Notes: a model not told the origin generated them from the sequence alone. A DNA stretch of 64,000 bases from Pseudomonas psychrophila HA-4 (GCF_000282975.1 NZ_ALJC01000114.1:1-64000); one strand, 5' to 3'; shown: positions 51,463-61,327, numbered from the stretch's first letter. Program-made: numbers and translations.

Positions 51463-52260
51463 TTATTTGTAGGAGCGAGCTTTAACGCGGGCCAGTGGGA
51501 ACAGGCGCTTGAAGTTTTCAGTGGTCTGTTCGGCAAAGCGCTCGTAAGACTCGCCGCGAAGCATGGCCAAAAACTCTGCCACTTCACGCACGTATTGCGG
51601 CAGATTCGGCTTGCCTCGATAGGGGATCGGGGCCAGGTAAGGCGAGTCAGTCTCGACCAGCAGGCGATCCGCCGGCACCTTGCTGGCCACATCACGTAGA
51701 GCATCGGCGTTGCGGAAGGTCACAATTCCCGACAGCGAGATGTAATAACCCATGTCCAGTGCAGCCTTGGCCATGTCCCAATCTTCAGTAAAGCAATGCA
51801 GCACACCGGCCTGGGGCAATGCCGCTTCACGCAGCAACGCCAGGGTATCTGCGCGCGCACCACGGGTGTGGATAACCACAGGCTTGCCGGTCTGCTGGGC
51901 CGCCTCCAAGTGAACCCGGAACGACAGTTGCTGCAACTCGGCCGCTTCAGGCTCGTAGTGATAGTCCAGCCCGGTTTCACCAATCGCAACCACCTGCGGG
52001 TGGCTCAATTCGCCCAGCAACCAATCCAGCGCAGGCGCGGCGCCGGGCTGAACGTCCAACGGGTGAACCCCCACCGAACAATCCACGTCGCTATAACGCT
52101 CGGTCAGGGCTTTGACGTCAGCGGCGTTGTCAGCGCTCACGCCGATGCACAAAAAATGTCCGACTCCGCGTTGACGCGCAGCTTCCAGAGCGGCGTCCAG
52201 CGAGCCGTCATGGGCGTTCAGATCAAGGCGATCGAGGTGGCAATGGGAGTCAACCAACAT
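51463..52260 (-). CDS. tatD: TatD family deoxyribonuclease
   Basis: The 265-residue enzyme has metal ligands in LVDSHCHLDRLDL, IGETGLDYHYEPEAAEL, VIHTRGARADTLALL, VLHCFTED and VETDSPYLAPIPYRGKPNLP, all expected for TatD. It hydrolyses DNA 3' ends or D-aminoacyl bonds. The gene starts only 49 bases after holB stops, where other pseudomonads have pilZ. Confidence 0.93.
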   Translation of the reverse strand: MLVDSHCHLDRLDLNAHDGSLDAALEAARQRGVGHFLCIGVSADNAADVKALTERYSDVDCSVGVHPLDVQPGAAPALDWLLGELSHPQVVAIGETGLDYHYEPEAAELQQLSFRVHLEAAQQTGKPVVIHTRGARADTLALLREAALPQAGVLHCFTEDWDMAKAALDMGYYISLSGIVTFRNADALRDVASKVPADRLLVETDSPYLAPIPYRGKPNLPQYVREVAEFLAMLRGESYERFAEQTTENFKRLFPLARVKARSYK

Positions 52261-52309
52261 ACAAAATTTACCTACCTACGTTTTTAACAAAGAGCACATT
52301 TCAATCAAA

Positions 52310-53296
52310 TCAGCGCTGTCCGGGCAGGCTTGCCCATTGCACCAGTAACGCTTCGACCAATAAATCACGGTTAAGGTTGGCCTTGCTCAATACTTTTTGG
52401 CGTTGGGCAAGAATCCAGTCTTGAATGGTCAGAACCTTGTCTTGCGGGGTCTTCTGCGCCAGGTATTGCAACACTTTGCGCATATCTTCCAGCCCTAGGC
52501 CGTTTTCGTCCGCAGTCAGTTGATAACGCAGGAGCAGACTCGACCAGTCGCAAAACCAGTCAAACAGCAGCAACAGCGGGATAGTTTTCCAGCTTTCAGT
52601 TAATTGGCTGGCTGACATCTCGCGCTTGAGCAGTTTTTTAACGCCCTCCACCACGGCCGCACGCTGTTCGCGCACGCCCTGCGCCTGCAACTTGACGGCG
52701 GCCAACGGCGAGCCCGCCGCCAATGTCAGCAATTGCACGCGCTCGTCCGCGCTGCACTCAGGCAAGGCATTGGCCAGCCACTCCAAACTCATAGCCTGGC
52801 TGGGCAACGGGCAGACTTGCTGTACGCAACGGCTGCGAATGGTCGGCAACAACCGGCTCGACTGGTGGCTGACCAGCAGCAACACCGTGTCGCCGGAGGG
52901 CTCTTCAAGGCTTTTGAGCAGCGCATTGGCCGCATTGATGTTCATCGATTCTACCGGCTCGACCAACACCACCTTGCGCCCGCCCAACTGTGCGGTCTGC
53001 ACCACAAAGCTGACCAGATCACGGACCTGATCGACTTTGATCGCCTTATCCGCTTCTTCGGGCTCAAGAATGTAGTTGTCAGGATGGCTGCCGGCGGCCA
53101 GCAGCGAGCAGGACTTGCAACTGCCACAGGCTTCAAGCCCGACCGGCGACTTGCACAGCAGGCTGGCCATCAGGCGCTCGGCCAGCGCCCGCTTGCCAAT
53201 GCCCGCAGGCCCGTGCAACAAATACGCGTGTGCATGCTGCGCGCGGCCCGCCAACTGCTGCCAGAGGCTGTCCTGCCATGGATAGGCCTCAGCCAC
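52310..53296 (-). CDS. holB: DNA polymerase III delta' subunit
   Basis: The 328-residue clamp-loader subunit starts at GTG 53296, overlapping the tmk stop. It has YLLHGPAGIGKRALAERLMA, a zinc cluster (CGSCKSC) and LLKSLEEPSGDTVLLL. It acts in the clamp loader. A longer in-frame reading up to 53368 would run inside tmk and is not needed. Confidence 0.95.
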   Translation of the reverse strand: MAEAYPWQDSLWQQLAGRAQHAHAYLLHGPAGIGKRALAERLMASLLCKSPVGLEACGSCKSCSLLAAGSHPDNYILEPEEADKAIKVDQVRDLVSFVVQTAQLGGRKVVLVEPVESMNINAANALLKSLEEPSGDTVLLLVSHQSSRLLPTIRSRCVQQVCPLPSQAMSLEWLANALPECSADERVQLLTLAAGSPLAAVKLQAQGVREQRAAVVEGVKKLLKREMSASQLTESWKTIPLLLLFDWFCDWSSLLLRYQLTADENGLGLEDMRKVLQYLAQKTPQDKVLTIQDWILAQRQKVLSKANLNRDLLVEALLVQWASLPGQR

Positions 53297-53921
53297 GGTA
53301 TAGATCCAGCAATTGCGGCAGCAAAGTGTCGAGCTGCACCTGTACGTTCTCCAGCGATTGCGCCGCATCGATCAGACGGTAGCGCTCGGGGGCCGCTTCA
53401 GCCCGCTTGAGGTAGGTGCTACGCACGGCATCAAAGAAGGTGCGGCCTTCCTGCTCAAAACGGTCCAGCCGTCCACGGGCGCTAGCGCGCGCCATGCCCA
53501 CTTCAATCGGCAGATCAAACACCAGCGTCAGATCAGGGCGCAATGTGCTTTGGACAAAGGTCTCCAGTGTGGCGATGCGCGCTTGAGACAAGCCGCGACC
53601 GCCGCCCTGATACGCGTAAGTGGCATCGGTAAAGCGATCACACAGCACCACCGCACCACGGGCTAGCGCTGGGCGGATCACGTGTGCCAAGTGTTGGGCA
53701 CGGGCCGCGAACACCAACAGCAGCTCGGTGTCGGCACACATGGCCTCTTCACTGGGTGCCAACAGTAATTCGCGGATCCGCTCGGCCAGCGGCGTGCCGC
53801 CGGGTTCGCGGGTCAGCACCACGTCGATACCCGCGGCGCGCAGACGCTCGGCCAGGTATTCGCGATTAGTGCTCTTGCCCGCGCCTTCGGGGCCTTCCAA
53901 GGTAATAAACAAGCCAGTCAC
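53289..53921 (-). CDS. tmk: Thymidylate kinase
   Basis: The 210-residue kinase has the P-loop LEGPEGAGKSTNREYL, LTREPGGTPLAERIREL and DRFTDATYAYQGGGRGL. It makes dTDP from dTMP. The GTG at 53921, with AAGGA nine bases upstream, gives the usual 210 residues. Confidence 0.95.
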   Translation of the reverse strand: MTGLFITLEGPEGAGKSTNREYLAERLRAAGIDVVLTREPGGTPLAERIRELLLAPSEEAMCADTELLLVFAARAQHLAHVIRPALARGAVVLCDRFTDATYAYQGGGRGLSQARIATLETFVQSTLRPDLTLVFDLPIEVGMARASARGRLDRFEQEGRTFFDAVRSTYLKRAEAAPERYRLIDAAQSLENVQVQLDTLLPQLLDLYRG

Positions 53922-53943
53922 AGGCAGCAATCCTTAATCAGTG

Positions 53944-55047
53944 TCATTGCGGGCTTGGCACGTCGGCCGGAGCAGGCGCAGCAGCGGGTTCAGCAGCCGG
54001 TTCTGCCGCAGGCGTCGGCGCAGGGCTTGAGCGGTAATCTGCGCGGCGTTTGATCTGGAACTCGCGCACCGCATTGTTGTGCGCATCCAAATTATCGGAA
54101 AACGTGTGGCTGCCATCGCCCTTAGCCACGAAGTACAGGCTGGTGCCGCTCACCGGGTGCAAGGCGGCATGAATCGCTTCACGCCCCACCATCGCGATCG
54201 GCGTCGGCGGCAAACCGGGAATGGTGTAGGTGTTGTAAGGCGTAGGCTCACGCAAATGGGCCCGGGTCAGTTTGCCGTTGTAGCGCTCGCCCAGACCATA
54301 GATCACAGTTGGATCGGTTTGCAGGGGCATGCCGATTTTCATCCGGCGCACAAAGACTCCAGCAATTTGCCCGCGCTCTTGTGGCACGCCGGTTTCTTTC
54401 TCGACCAGCGAGGCCATGATCAGCGCTTGATACGGGTCAGCATAGGGGACTTCAGGGTCACGCTGCTCCCACTCCTGCGCCAAGACTTTCTCCAAGCGCT
54501 CGTAAGCTTTTTCCAGTAATTGGGCGTCGGTCATGCCACGCACGAAACGATAGGTATCAGGAAAAAAGCGCCCTTCGGGAAATTCACCCGGATGCCCCAG
54601 CTTTGCCATGACTTCGCTGTCGCTCAGGCCATCGAGGGTCTGCTCGATTTTTTCATGCTTGGCCAATGCGCTGCGCAACTGCCGAAAATTCCAGCCTTCA
54701 ACCAAGGTCAGGCTGTATTGCACGACTTCGCCCCGCTGCCACAGACCAATCAGGTCTTGCGCGGTCATACCGGGGGTCATGCGGTATTCGCCGCTGTGCA
54801 GGGGCTGACCGTCCAAATTAAAACGCCAGTACAGGCGCAGCCAAAACGCGCCTTGCAGCGTGTCATTAGCCTCTAGACGGTTGAATGTACCGGTCGGGGT
54901 AGCGCCTGTCGGAACGTCAAGCAGTTGCTCTTGCGTCAGGTTGAGCGGTTGCTCCAACGCCGAATTGAGCTTCCAGGCGCTTACGCCCAGCACCAAGCCC
55001 GCCAGCACCAGACCAATCTCCAGCAGCACTAAGAATTTACGTTTCAC
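53944..55047 (-). CDS. mltG: Endolytic murein transglycosylase MltG
   Basis: The 367-residue protein has one N-terminal membrane helix (LVLLEIGLVLAGLVLGVSAW) and the YceG fold with the catalytic Glu in MASLVEKETGVPQERGQIAG. It cuts new glycan strands in the periplasm. The C-terminus has a Pro/Ala-rich tail with PAAEPAAEPAAAP. A GTG starts the gene three bases after pabC. Confidence 0.93.
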   Translation of the reverse strand: MKRKFLVLLEIGLVLAGLVLGVSAWKLNSALEQPLNLTQEQLLDVPTGATPTGTFNRLEANDTLQGAFWLRLYWRFNLDGQPLHSGEYRMTPGMTAQDLIGLWQRGEVVQYSLTLVEGWNFRQLRSALAKHEKIEQTLDGLSDSEVMAKLGHPGEFPEGRFFPDTYRFVRGMTDAQLLEKAYERLEKVLAQEWEQRDPEVPYADPYQALIMASLVEKETGVPQERGQIAGVFVRRMKIGMPLQTDPTVIYGLGERYNGKLTRAHLREPTPYNTYTIPGLPPTPIAMVGREAIHAALHPVSGTSLYFVAKGDGSHTFSDNLDAHNNAVREFQIKRRADYRSSPAPTPAAEPAAEPAAAPAPADVPSPQ

Positions 55048-55050
55048 GAA

Positions 55051-55869
55051 TCAAACATCCAATAGGGCGCGAGCAATGCCTTGCAGTTTACGGGTGAGTG
55101 GCCCCACCGGCCAGCTCAGGTCTGCAAACGCGCGTACGGGCCAAATGCCATACACGCTGTTGCAAAGGAAGAGTTCATCGGCCTGTTGCAGCTGCACAAG
55201 GCTAATGTCAGTGATTTGATAGGGTATCGCCAGCCGTTCGGCCTCAGCCAGCAGCGCATGCCGCATCACTCCGGCCACACCGCATCGCTGCAAGTCGGCA
55301 GTGATCAAGACCCCGTCACTCACCAAAAACAGGTTGCTGAACACCCCTTCAATCACCCGCCCCGAGGTATCGCGCATCAAGCCCTCGGCATAGGCCGGGT
55401 CTTGCCATTCGGCGCGCGCAATGACTTGTTCAAGGCGATTAAGGTGTTTGAGCCCCGCCAGCAGCGGCTGCTCGGCTAAACGTGTGGCGCAATCAAACAG
55501 CTGAACCCCATGCGAGGCATAGGCCTGCGGGTAAGCAGCGGCAGGGTTGGCTTGAAGAATTCGTCGAGGCGCAGCCTCTGGAGAAACGCTATAACCACGC
55601 TGGCTGTCGCCACGGGTCAGGATGAGCTTCATGACGCCCTCGCCCATCGCTTGCGCATAGGTCAGCAATTCGCTGCGGATCAAGGTGTGATCCGCAACAA
55701 TCGCTAGCCGGGAGCAACCGAGCGCCAGACGCTGCAGGTGCAGGTCCAGCAACAGCGGTTGGCCAGCACTGACCGCAATGGTCTCGAACAGGCCATCACC
55801 GTAGGCCAGCCCACGGTCTTTAAGCGACATCAAGGCGTTCGCTGGCTGACCGTCGACCCAGCTTTGCAT
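55051..55869 (-). CDS. pabC: Aminodeoxychorismate lyase
   Basis: The 272-residue PLP enzyme has the Lys of LAGLKHLNRLEQVIARAEW and the substrate loop GVFSNLFLVSDGVLITADL. It releases pyruvate to give p-aminobenzoate for folate. It overlaps the fabF stop by one base, a conserved gene order. Confidence 0.92.
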   Translation of the reverse strand: MQSWVDGQPANALMSLKDRGLAYGDGLFETIAVSAGQPLLLDLHLQRLALGCSRLAIVADHTLIRSELLTYAQAMGEGVMKLILTRGDSQRGYSVSPEAAPRRILQANPAAAYPQAYASHGVQLFDCATRLAEQPLLAGLKHLNRLEQVIARAEWQDPAYAEGLMRDTSGRVIEGVFSNLFLVSDGVLITADLQRCGVAGVMRHALLAEAERLAIPYQITDISLVQLQQADELFLCNSVYGIWPVRAFADLSWPVGPLTRKLQGIARALLDV

Positions 55870-57113
55870 CAGTCGGCGTACCGGCGGAACACCAGCGAAC
55901 CGTTGGTACCGCCAAAACCGAAGGAGTTGGACAACACCACATCAATCGGCATTTCACGCGCGGTGTGCGCCACGAAATCCAGGTCACAGCCTTCATCCGG
56001 CTCATCGAGGTTGATGGTCGGCGGGGCTACTTGGCTGTTGATGGCCAGCACGCTGAAGATCGCCTCAACGGCGCCCGCAGCACCCAGCAAGTGACCGGTC
56101 ATGGATTTGGTCGAACTCACAGCCAGCTTGTAGGCGTGGTCGCCAAACACCGACTTGATCGCCGACACTTCAGCCAGGTCGCCTGCAGGCGTCGAGGTGC
56201 CGTGAGCATTGATGTACTGCACTTGATCAGCGTTCACTCGAGCATCGCGCAACGCATTGGTGATGCAGCGAGCGGCACCCGCGCCATCAGCCGGAGGCGA
56301 CGTCATGTGGAACGCATCACCGCTCATGCCAAAGCCAATCAACTCGGCATAAATGGTGGCACCACGCGCCTTGGCGTGTTCAAGCTCTTCAAGCACCAAC
56401 GCACCAGCACCATCAGAGAGTACAAAGCCATCACGGCCTTTATCCCATGGACGGCTGGCACGGGCTGGGTCGTCGTTACGCGTCGACAGTGCACGCGAGG
56501 CGCCGAAGCCGCCCATGCCAAGACCGCAGGCTGCCATTTCGGCACCGCCGGCAATCATCACGTCAGCTTCGCCATAAGCAATGTTGCGCGCCGCCATGCC
56601 GATGCAGTGCGTACCCGTGGTACACGCTGTGGCAATGGCGTAGTTAGGCCCCTGTGTACCCAAGTGGATAGACAGAAACCCGGAAATCATATTGATGATC
56701 GAACCGGGCACGAAAAACGGGGAAATCCGTCGCGGGCCTTGCTCGTGCAAGGTACGGCTGGTTTCTTCGATATTGGTCAAACCGCCAATACCGGATCCCA
56801 TCGCCACACCAATACGCTCACGATTGGCATCGGTCACTTCAAGCCCGGCGTTACGCACCGCCTGAAAGCCAGCTGCCAGACCGTACTGAATAAACAGGTC
56901 AAGTTTTCGGGCCTCTTTGACGGAGAGGTAATCCTCAACGTTAAAGCCCTGAACCGAGCCGCCAAATCGGGTGGAATAGGCAGAAAGATCCGTGTGTTCG
57001 ATCAGACCAATGCCACTTCGGCCTGCCAGAATGCCTTGCCAGGTGCTTGGTACATCTGCCCCCAGTGGCGACAACATCCCCATACCGGTGACTACGACGC
57101 GTCTACGCGACAC
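55869..57113 (-). CDS. fabF: 3-oxoacyl-ACP synthase II
   Basis: The 414-residue enzyme starts at GTG 57113 (MSRRRVVVTGMGMLSPLGAD). The catalytic Cys is in YAIATACTTGTHCIGMAA. The two His are in NAHGTSTPAGD and KSMTGHLLGAAGAVE. It extends acyl-ACP in type II fatty acid synthesis and helps set membrane fluidity. A terminator separates it from acpP. Confidence 0.96.
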   Translation of the reverse strand: MSRRRVVVTGMGMLSPLGADVPSTWQGILAGRSGIGLIEHTDLSAYSTRFGGSVQGFNVEDYLSVKEARKLDLFIQYGLAAGFQAVRNAGLEVTDANRERIGVAMGSGIGGLTNIEETSRTLHEQGPRRISPFFVPGSIINMISGFLSIHLGTQGPNYAIATACTTGTHCIGMAARNIAYGEADVMIAGGAEMAACGLGMGGFGASRALSTRNDDPARASRPWDKGRDGFVLSDGAGALVLEELEHAKARGATIYAELIGFGMSGDAFHMTSPPADGAGAARCITNALRDARVNADQVQYINAHGTSTPAGDLAEVSAIKSVFGDHAYKLAVSSTKSMTGHLLGAAGAVEAIFSVLAINSQVAPPTINLDEPDEGCDLDFVAHTAREMPIDVVLSNSFGFGGTNGSLVFRRYAD

Positions 57114-57160
57114 AGCACTCTCCTTTATTCTATTGACGACACTTTGCAACACGCCTAAAG

Positions 57161-57195
57161 AAAAAACCGCACGCCATAGCGGCAGTGCGGTTTTT
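57161..57195 (-). terminator. Terminator after acpP
   Basis: CCGCAC and GTGCGG flank a 12-base loop, with A6 and T5 flanks; it can work in both directions. Confidence 0.8.
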
Positions 57196-57224
57196 CCATG
57201 ACAGCGCGCAGCGATTACAAACTA

Positions 57225-57461
57225 TTAAGCCTGGTGGCTAGTAACGTAATCGATAGCGGCTTGTACAGTAGTGATCTTTTCAGCTTCTTCGTCAGGAATC
57301 TCAGTCTCGAATTCCTCTTCCAGAGCCATCACAAGCTCAACGGTGTCAAGGGAGTCGGCACCCAGGTCTTCAACGAAGGAAGCGCTGTTGGTCACTTCTT
57401 CTTCTTTAACGCCCAGTTGCTCGGCAACGATTTTCTTGACGCGCTCTTCGATGGTGCTCAT
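57225..57461 (-). CDS. acpP: Acyl carrier protein
   Basis: The 78-residue acidic protein has the phosphopantetheine Ser37 in GADSLDTVELVMALEEEF. It carries growing acyl chains. It has its own promoter and a terminator, which allows high expression. Confidence 0.98.
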   Translation of the reverse strand: MSTIEERVKKIVAEQLGVKEEEVTNSASFVEDLGADSLDTVELVMALEEEFETEIPDEEAEKITTVQAAIDYVTSHQA

Positions 57462-57511
57462 ACCTTGTTTTCACTCCTAATGGACAAATTCAGGCAGCTG
57501 GCCAGTGGGCA

Positions 57512-57541
57512 AGTGTATCGAAAGGCTTTTCAGTTTTTCAA
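57512..57541 (-). promoter_or_regulatory. acpP promoter with palindrome at the -35
   Basis: On the minus strand TTGAAA and TACACT are 18 bases apart. The -35 lies inside an inverted repeat (CTTTCAGTT and AACTGAAAAG). The site could be bound by a regulator of fatty acid synthesis. Confidence 0.6.
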
Positions 57542-57652
57542 CTGAAAGCTTTGAACTTACCCATCAATAACCGACTACCTATAAATAGATTGCAGCTTTA
57601 TAACGGATTTTAGACAGCTCGTATGACATTTTTTTGAAGCAATCCGTCACAT

Positions 57653-58396
57653 TTAACTCATGTACATCCCGCCGTTGACCGGAATTGTAGCTCCAGTCAC
57701 GTAGGCTGCACCGTCTGAAGCCAAGAAAGCGACCACGCTTGCGATCTCTTGAGCCTGACCCAAACGGCCCAGCGGAATCTGCGCCTGCAAGGCTTCACGC
57801 TGTGCTTCTGGCAACTCACGGGTCATATCAGTGTCGATGAACCCCGGTGCTACTGAGTTGACAGTGATCGAGCGCGAGCCCACTTCACGGGCCAGTGCAC
57901 GGCTAAAACCTTCAAGGCCGGCCTTGGCGGCGGCATAGTTTACTTGGCCTGCGTTGCCCATGGCACCCACAACAGAGCCAATACTGATAATTCGTCCCCA
58001 ACGGGCTTTGGTCATGCCGCGCAAAACGCCCTTGGACAGACGGAACAGACTGTTCAAGTTGGTATCGACAACGTCATGCCACTCGTCGTCTTTCATGCGC
58101 ATCATCAGGTTATCGCGGGTGATGCCAGCATTATTAACCAAGATTGCCGGCGCGCCGAACTGTTCTTGGATGCTCGCCAAGACCGCAGCAACGGATTCAT
58201 CACTGGTGACATTGAGTTCCATGCCAGTGCCTTGAATACCGTTTTCTTTCAGGGTGGCAGCAATACGCTCAGCACCGGAGGCCGAAGTCGCTGTGCCAAT
58301 AACCACGGCGCCCTGACGACCCAACTCCAACGCGATCGCCTGGCCAATACCACGGCTAGCGCCCGTTACCAGTGCAACTTTACCTTGCAAGCTCAT
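57653..58396 (-). CDS. fabG: 3-oxoacyl-ACP reductase
   Basis: The 247-residue SDR enzyme has TGASRGIGQAIALELG for NADPH, NNAGITRDNLMMRM and the catalytic Ser, Tyr and Lys in IISIGSVVGAMGNAGQVNYA and AAKAG. It reduces beta-ketoacyl-ACP. The start MSLQGKVALVTG at 58396 has AGGAGAAG nearby. Confidence 0.97.
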   Translation of the reverse strand: MSLQGKVALVTGASRGIGQAIALELGRQGAVVIGTATSASGAERIAATLKENGIQGTGMELNVTSDESVAAVLASIQEQFGAPAILVNNAGITRDNLMMRMKDDEWHDVVDTNLNSLFRLSKGVLRGMTKARWGRIISIGSVVGAMGNAGQVNYAAAKAGLEGFSRALAREVGSRSITVNSVAPGFIDTDMTRELPEAQREALQAQIPLGRLGQAQEIASVVAFLASDGAAYVTGATIPVNGGMYMS

Positions 58397-58418
58397 GCAG
58401 GCTTCTCCTAATTCAGAT

Positions 58419-59357
58419 TCAGGCCAGCGCCACGCGAGCAGCAGCGAAGGCATCTGGGGTATTCAAATTGTGCGTCGTTACGCCATCAGCGCAACGCTTG
58501 CTGATGCCAACCAGGACTTTGCCCGGACCGCACTCAACCAACTCAACCGGACCATTGCTCGCCAGGTACTGTATCGACTCAACCCAACGCACAGGCTTGT
58601 ACAACTGCTCAAGCAGATCGCGCTTGAGCGTAGACAGATCTGCGGCAACACCAGCGCTGACGTTTTGCACCAGCGGGATTTGCGGCGCTTGCCAGTCGAT
58701 TGCTTCGATGGACTCAGCAAAACGCTCAGCCGCAGGGCGCATCAGTTCGCAGTGCGACGGGACGCTCACCGGCAACGGCAAGGCACGCTTGGCGCCACGC
58801 GCCTTGCAGTTTTCCATGGCGCGCTCAACCGCGGCCTTGGCACCGGCGATCACAACTTGGCCTGGCGAGTTGAAGTTCACGGCGCTGACCACTTCGCCCT
58901 GAGCCGATTCGGCGCAGGCTGCTAGCACATCAGCATCGTCCAACCCCAGAATCGCAGCCATGGCGCCCTGCCCGGCCGGCACGGCTTCTTGCATCAAGCG
59001 GCCACGGCGCTCAACCAGCTTCACGGCATCTGCCAAACTCAGGCAGCCAGCCGCAACCAGCGCGCTGTACTCACCCAAACTATGGCCCGCAACGAAGTCA
59101 GGACGCTTACCACCCTGAGCCAGCCACAGACGCCACAGGGCAATCGAGGCGGTCAGAATGGCCGGCTGAGTAATATCGGTTTGGTTGAGCTGTTCTGCAG
59201 GGCCGTCCTGGGTCAATGCCCACAGGTCGTACCCTAAAGCGTCAGACGCCTCTTTAAATGTTTCCAGGGCCAGCGGATGTTCCGCGCCCAGCTCGGCCAG
59301 CATGCCGAGGGACTGCGAACCTTGCCCTGGAAAGACGAATGCGAGGGATGTAGACAT
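58419..59357 (-). CDS. fabD: Malonyl-CoA:ACP transacylase
   Basis: The 312-residue enzyme starts MSTSLAFVFPGQGSQSLGML and has the catalytic Ser in FVAGHSLGEYSALVAAG and the His in VSVPSHCELMRPA. It loads malonate on ACP. Start at 59357. Confidence 0.97.
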   Translation of the reverse strand: MSTSLAFVFPGQGSQSLGMLAELGAEHPLALETFKEASDALGYDLWALTQDGPAEQLNQTDITQPAILTASIALWRLWLAQGGKRPDFVAGHSLGEYSALVAAGCLSLADAVKLVERRGRLMQEAVPAGQGAMAAILGLDDADVLAACAESAQGEVVSAVNFNSPGQVVIAGAKAAVERAMENCKARGAKRALPLPVSVPSHCELMRPAAERFAESIEAIDWQAPQIPLVQNVSAGVAADLSTLKRDLLEQLYKPVRWVESIQYLASNGPVELVECGPGKVLVGISKRCADGVTTHNLNTPDAFAAARVALA

Positions 59358-59483
59358 GTAACAAGCCCCTAATAATCTTGTCGTCGGTGAATTGACGTCG
59401 CGCACTGGCGGACGCAAGAAACTGACAGTTGGATGGCAGATTGGACTGAGCGGTCACATTTAAGCACTCGTCCGACAAATCGC

Positions 59484-60494
59484 CTACGGTAACAACCCTT
59501 CAAGGCGTCCATGTAACCGCTTTGGCAGGTCTTCATGGATTTCAATCAATGCGCGCTCTATCGCACTTTGAAAGCCCTGAGCACCTGCCGAACCGTGACT
59601 CTTAATAACAATGCCCTGCAACCCCAAAAAGCTTGCCCCGTTGTGCCGCGCAGGCGCCAACTCAGCCTGCAGGCGTCGCATCAGCGGCAACGCCAACGCA
59701 CCAACCAACCTACTGAACAGCGTGCGCTTGAACACCGCTTCGAGGCGACTGGAAATCATCGTCGCCAAGCCTTCGCTGGATTTGAGCAAGATATTGCCAA
59801 CAAATCCGTCACACACCACGACGTCCGCCTCGCCTCGATAAACACCATCACCCTCGACAAAGCCTATGTAGTTCAGCCCGGATGCAGCCTGCAACAAGAC
59901 CGCCGCCTCCTTAACCTGCTGATTACCTTTAACGTCTTCAGTACCAATATTGAGCAGGGCGACCCGAGGACGAGGAACGCCCAACGCCTGCGCCGCCACC
60001 GAGCCCATGACTGCGAACTGAAACAGTTGTTCGGCCGTGCAATCGACATTGGCGCCCAAGTCCAGCACCTGACAATAGCCGGCCTGTGTTGGAACAGCGG
60101 CCACCATCGCTGGACGATCAATACCCGGCAAGGTTTTAAGCACATGCCGCGACAACGCCATCAGCGCACCGGTATTGCCGGAACTCACACACGCCTGGAC
60201 CTTGCCATCACGCAACAACTCCAACGCCACTCTCATCGAGGAATCAGGCTTGCCGCGCAAGGCGTGCGAAGGCCGTTCACTCATAGAGATGACTTCAGAG
60301 GCTGGGGTAATGGTCAGGCGCGAGCGATCCACAGCCGTATGGCTACTGATCAAGTCTTCAAGCAATGAGGGTTGACCGACGAGGGTCAGATGCAGCGAGG
60401 GCGTAGCAGAAAGGCAAGCAATGCAAGCCTGAACAATGCTGCGGGGACCGAAGTCCCCGCCCATTGCGTCGATCGCGATGACCTGAGCGGACAA
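59484..60494 (-). CDS. plsX: Phosphate acyltransferase PlsX
   Basis: The 336-residue product starts from a TTG (MSAQVIAIDAMGGDFGPRSI) and has SSGNTGALMALSRHVLKTLP and VVCDGFVGNILLKSSEG. It makes acyl-phosphate from acyl-ACP for phospholipid synthesis. It follows rpmF by a few bases in the classic rpmF-plsX-fab order. Confidence 0.96.
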   Translation of the reverse strand: MSAQVIAIDAMGGDFGPRSIVQACIACLSATPSLHLTLVGQPSLLEDLISSHTAVDRSRLTITPASEVISMSERPSHALRGKPDSSMRVALELLRDGKVQACVSSGNTGALMALSRHVLKTLPGIDRPAMVAAVPTQAGYCQVLDLGANVDCTAEQLFQFAVMGSVAAQALGVPRPRVALLNIGTEDVKGNQQVKEAAVLLQAASGLNYIGFVEGDGVYRGEADVVVCDGFVGNILLKSSEGLATMISSRLEAVFKRTLFSRLVGALALPLMRRLQAELAPARHNGASFLGLQGIVIKSHGSAGAQGFQSAIERALIEIHEDLPKRLHGRLEGLLP

Positions 60495-60498
60495 GTGA

Positions 60499-60681
60499 TT
60501 ACTCGTCAGCGCCCTTGTCGATCACTTTACGGCCACGGTATACGCCTTCTGGCGATACGTGGTGACGCAGGTGAATTTCACCGGTGGTTTTTTCTACAGA
60601 CAGAGTGCTAGCCGAAAGAGCATCGTGCGAACGACGCATGTCACGGGCAGAGCGGGATTTTTTGTTCTGCTGAACAGCCAT
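60499..60681 (-). CDS. rpmF: Ribosomal protein bL32
   Basis: The 60-residue basic protein MAVQQNKKSRSARDMRRSHD matches bL32, ending VSPEGVYRGRKVID. It is the zinc-free form, without the Cys pairs seen in some bacteria. Confidence 0.98.
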   Translation of the reverse strand: MAVQQNKKSRSARDMRRSHDALSASTLSVEKTTGEIHLRHHVSPEGVYRGRKVIDKGADE

Positions 60682-60694
60682 AATTGATTAACTC

Positions 60695-61222
60695 CTAAAC
60701 GTTTGGGTCACGCTTTAACTGCGCCAATACACTGAACGGGTTGGACCGCGTTACCTCGTCCTCGCCTGGTTCGGGCTCATCGAGACCCGCCGGCTGCTGG
60801 CATTCTTCCGGATGATGAGCAGGCACAATGGGCAAGGCGAGCAGAAGCTCCTCCTCGATCAGTGACTGCAGATCCAAAGGATCTTCGCCCAGTTCCAGCA
60901 CGTCATAACCTTTCGGTAACGACTGGGTATTCGCACCCTCTTTCACCACAGCATAACTGCACTCGCTGTGGATCGGCAGGGTGACCAGCTCAAGACAACG
61001 CTGGCAAACCATCTTGACCTCGACGTCGATGGAGCTGTGTATTACCACAGATCTTCGCTCGTCGCGCTCAAAAACAAATTTAGCCTGGACCACACCGACA
61101 TTGTCGGAAAGCGGGTCGCAGAGTCTCTCCAAATCAGCCAGCAGCACTTCACCTTGAAGGGTAGTGCCACGATCAGCTAATTTGCGCGGGTCAACGTGAG
61201 GTGGAATCGGGTCATTCAACAT
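60695..61222 (-). CDS. yceD: YceD/DUF177 23S rRNA accumulation protein
   Basis: The 175-residue acidic protein has MVCQRCLELVTLPIHSECSY (C-x2-C) and DLQSLIEEELLLALPIVPAH with a late C, as in YceD. It is needed for normal 23S rRNA amounts in E. coli. It precedes rpmF by 13 bases. The first codons overlap nothing. Confidence 0.92.
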   Translation of the reverse strand: MLNDPIPPHVDPRKLADRGTTLQGEVLLADLERLCDPLSDNVGVVQAKFVFERDERRSVVIHSSIDVEVKMVCQRCLELVTLPIHSECSYAVVKEGANTQSLPKGYDVLELGEDPLDLQSLIEEELLLALPIVPAHHPEECQQPAGLDEPEPGEDEVTRSNPFSVLAQLKRDPNV

Positions 61223-61327
61223 AGGCGCAGCATTCTAGGGACGACCCCCTCGCGTGTCAAAGGAAATTGTACCTGTGCGACAACCGATACTCTCGCTAGA
61301 ATTCCCGGCCGCCTACAGGAGTCGCGC

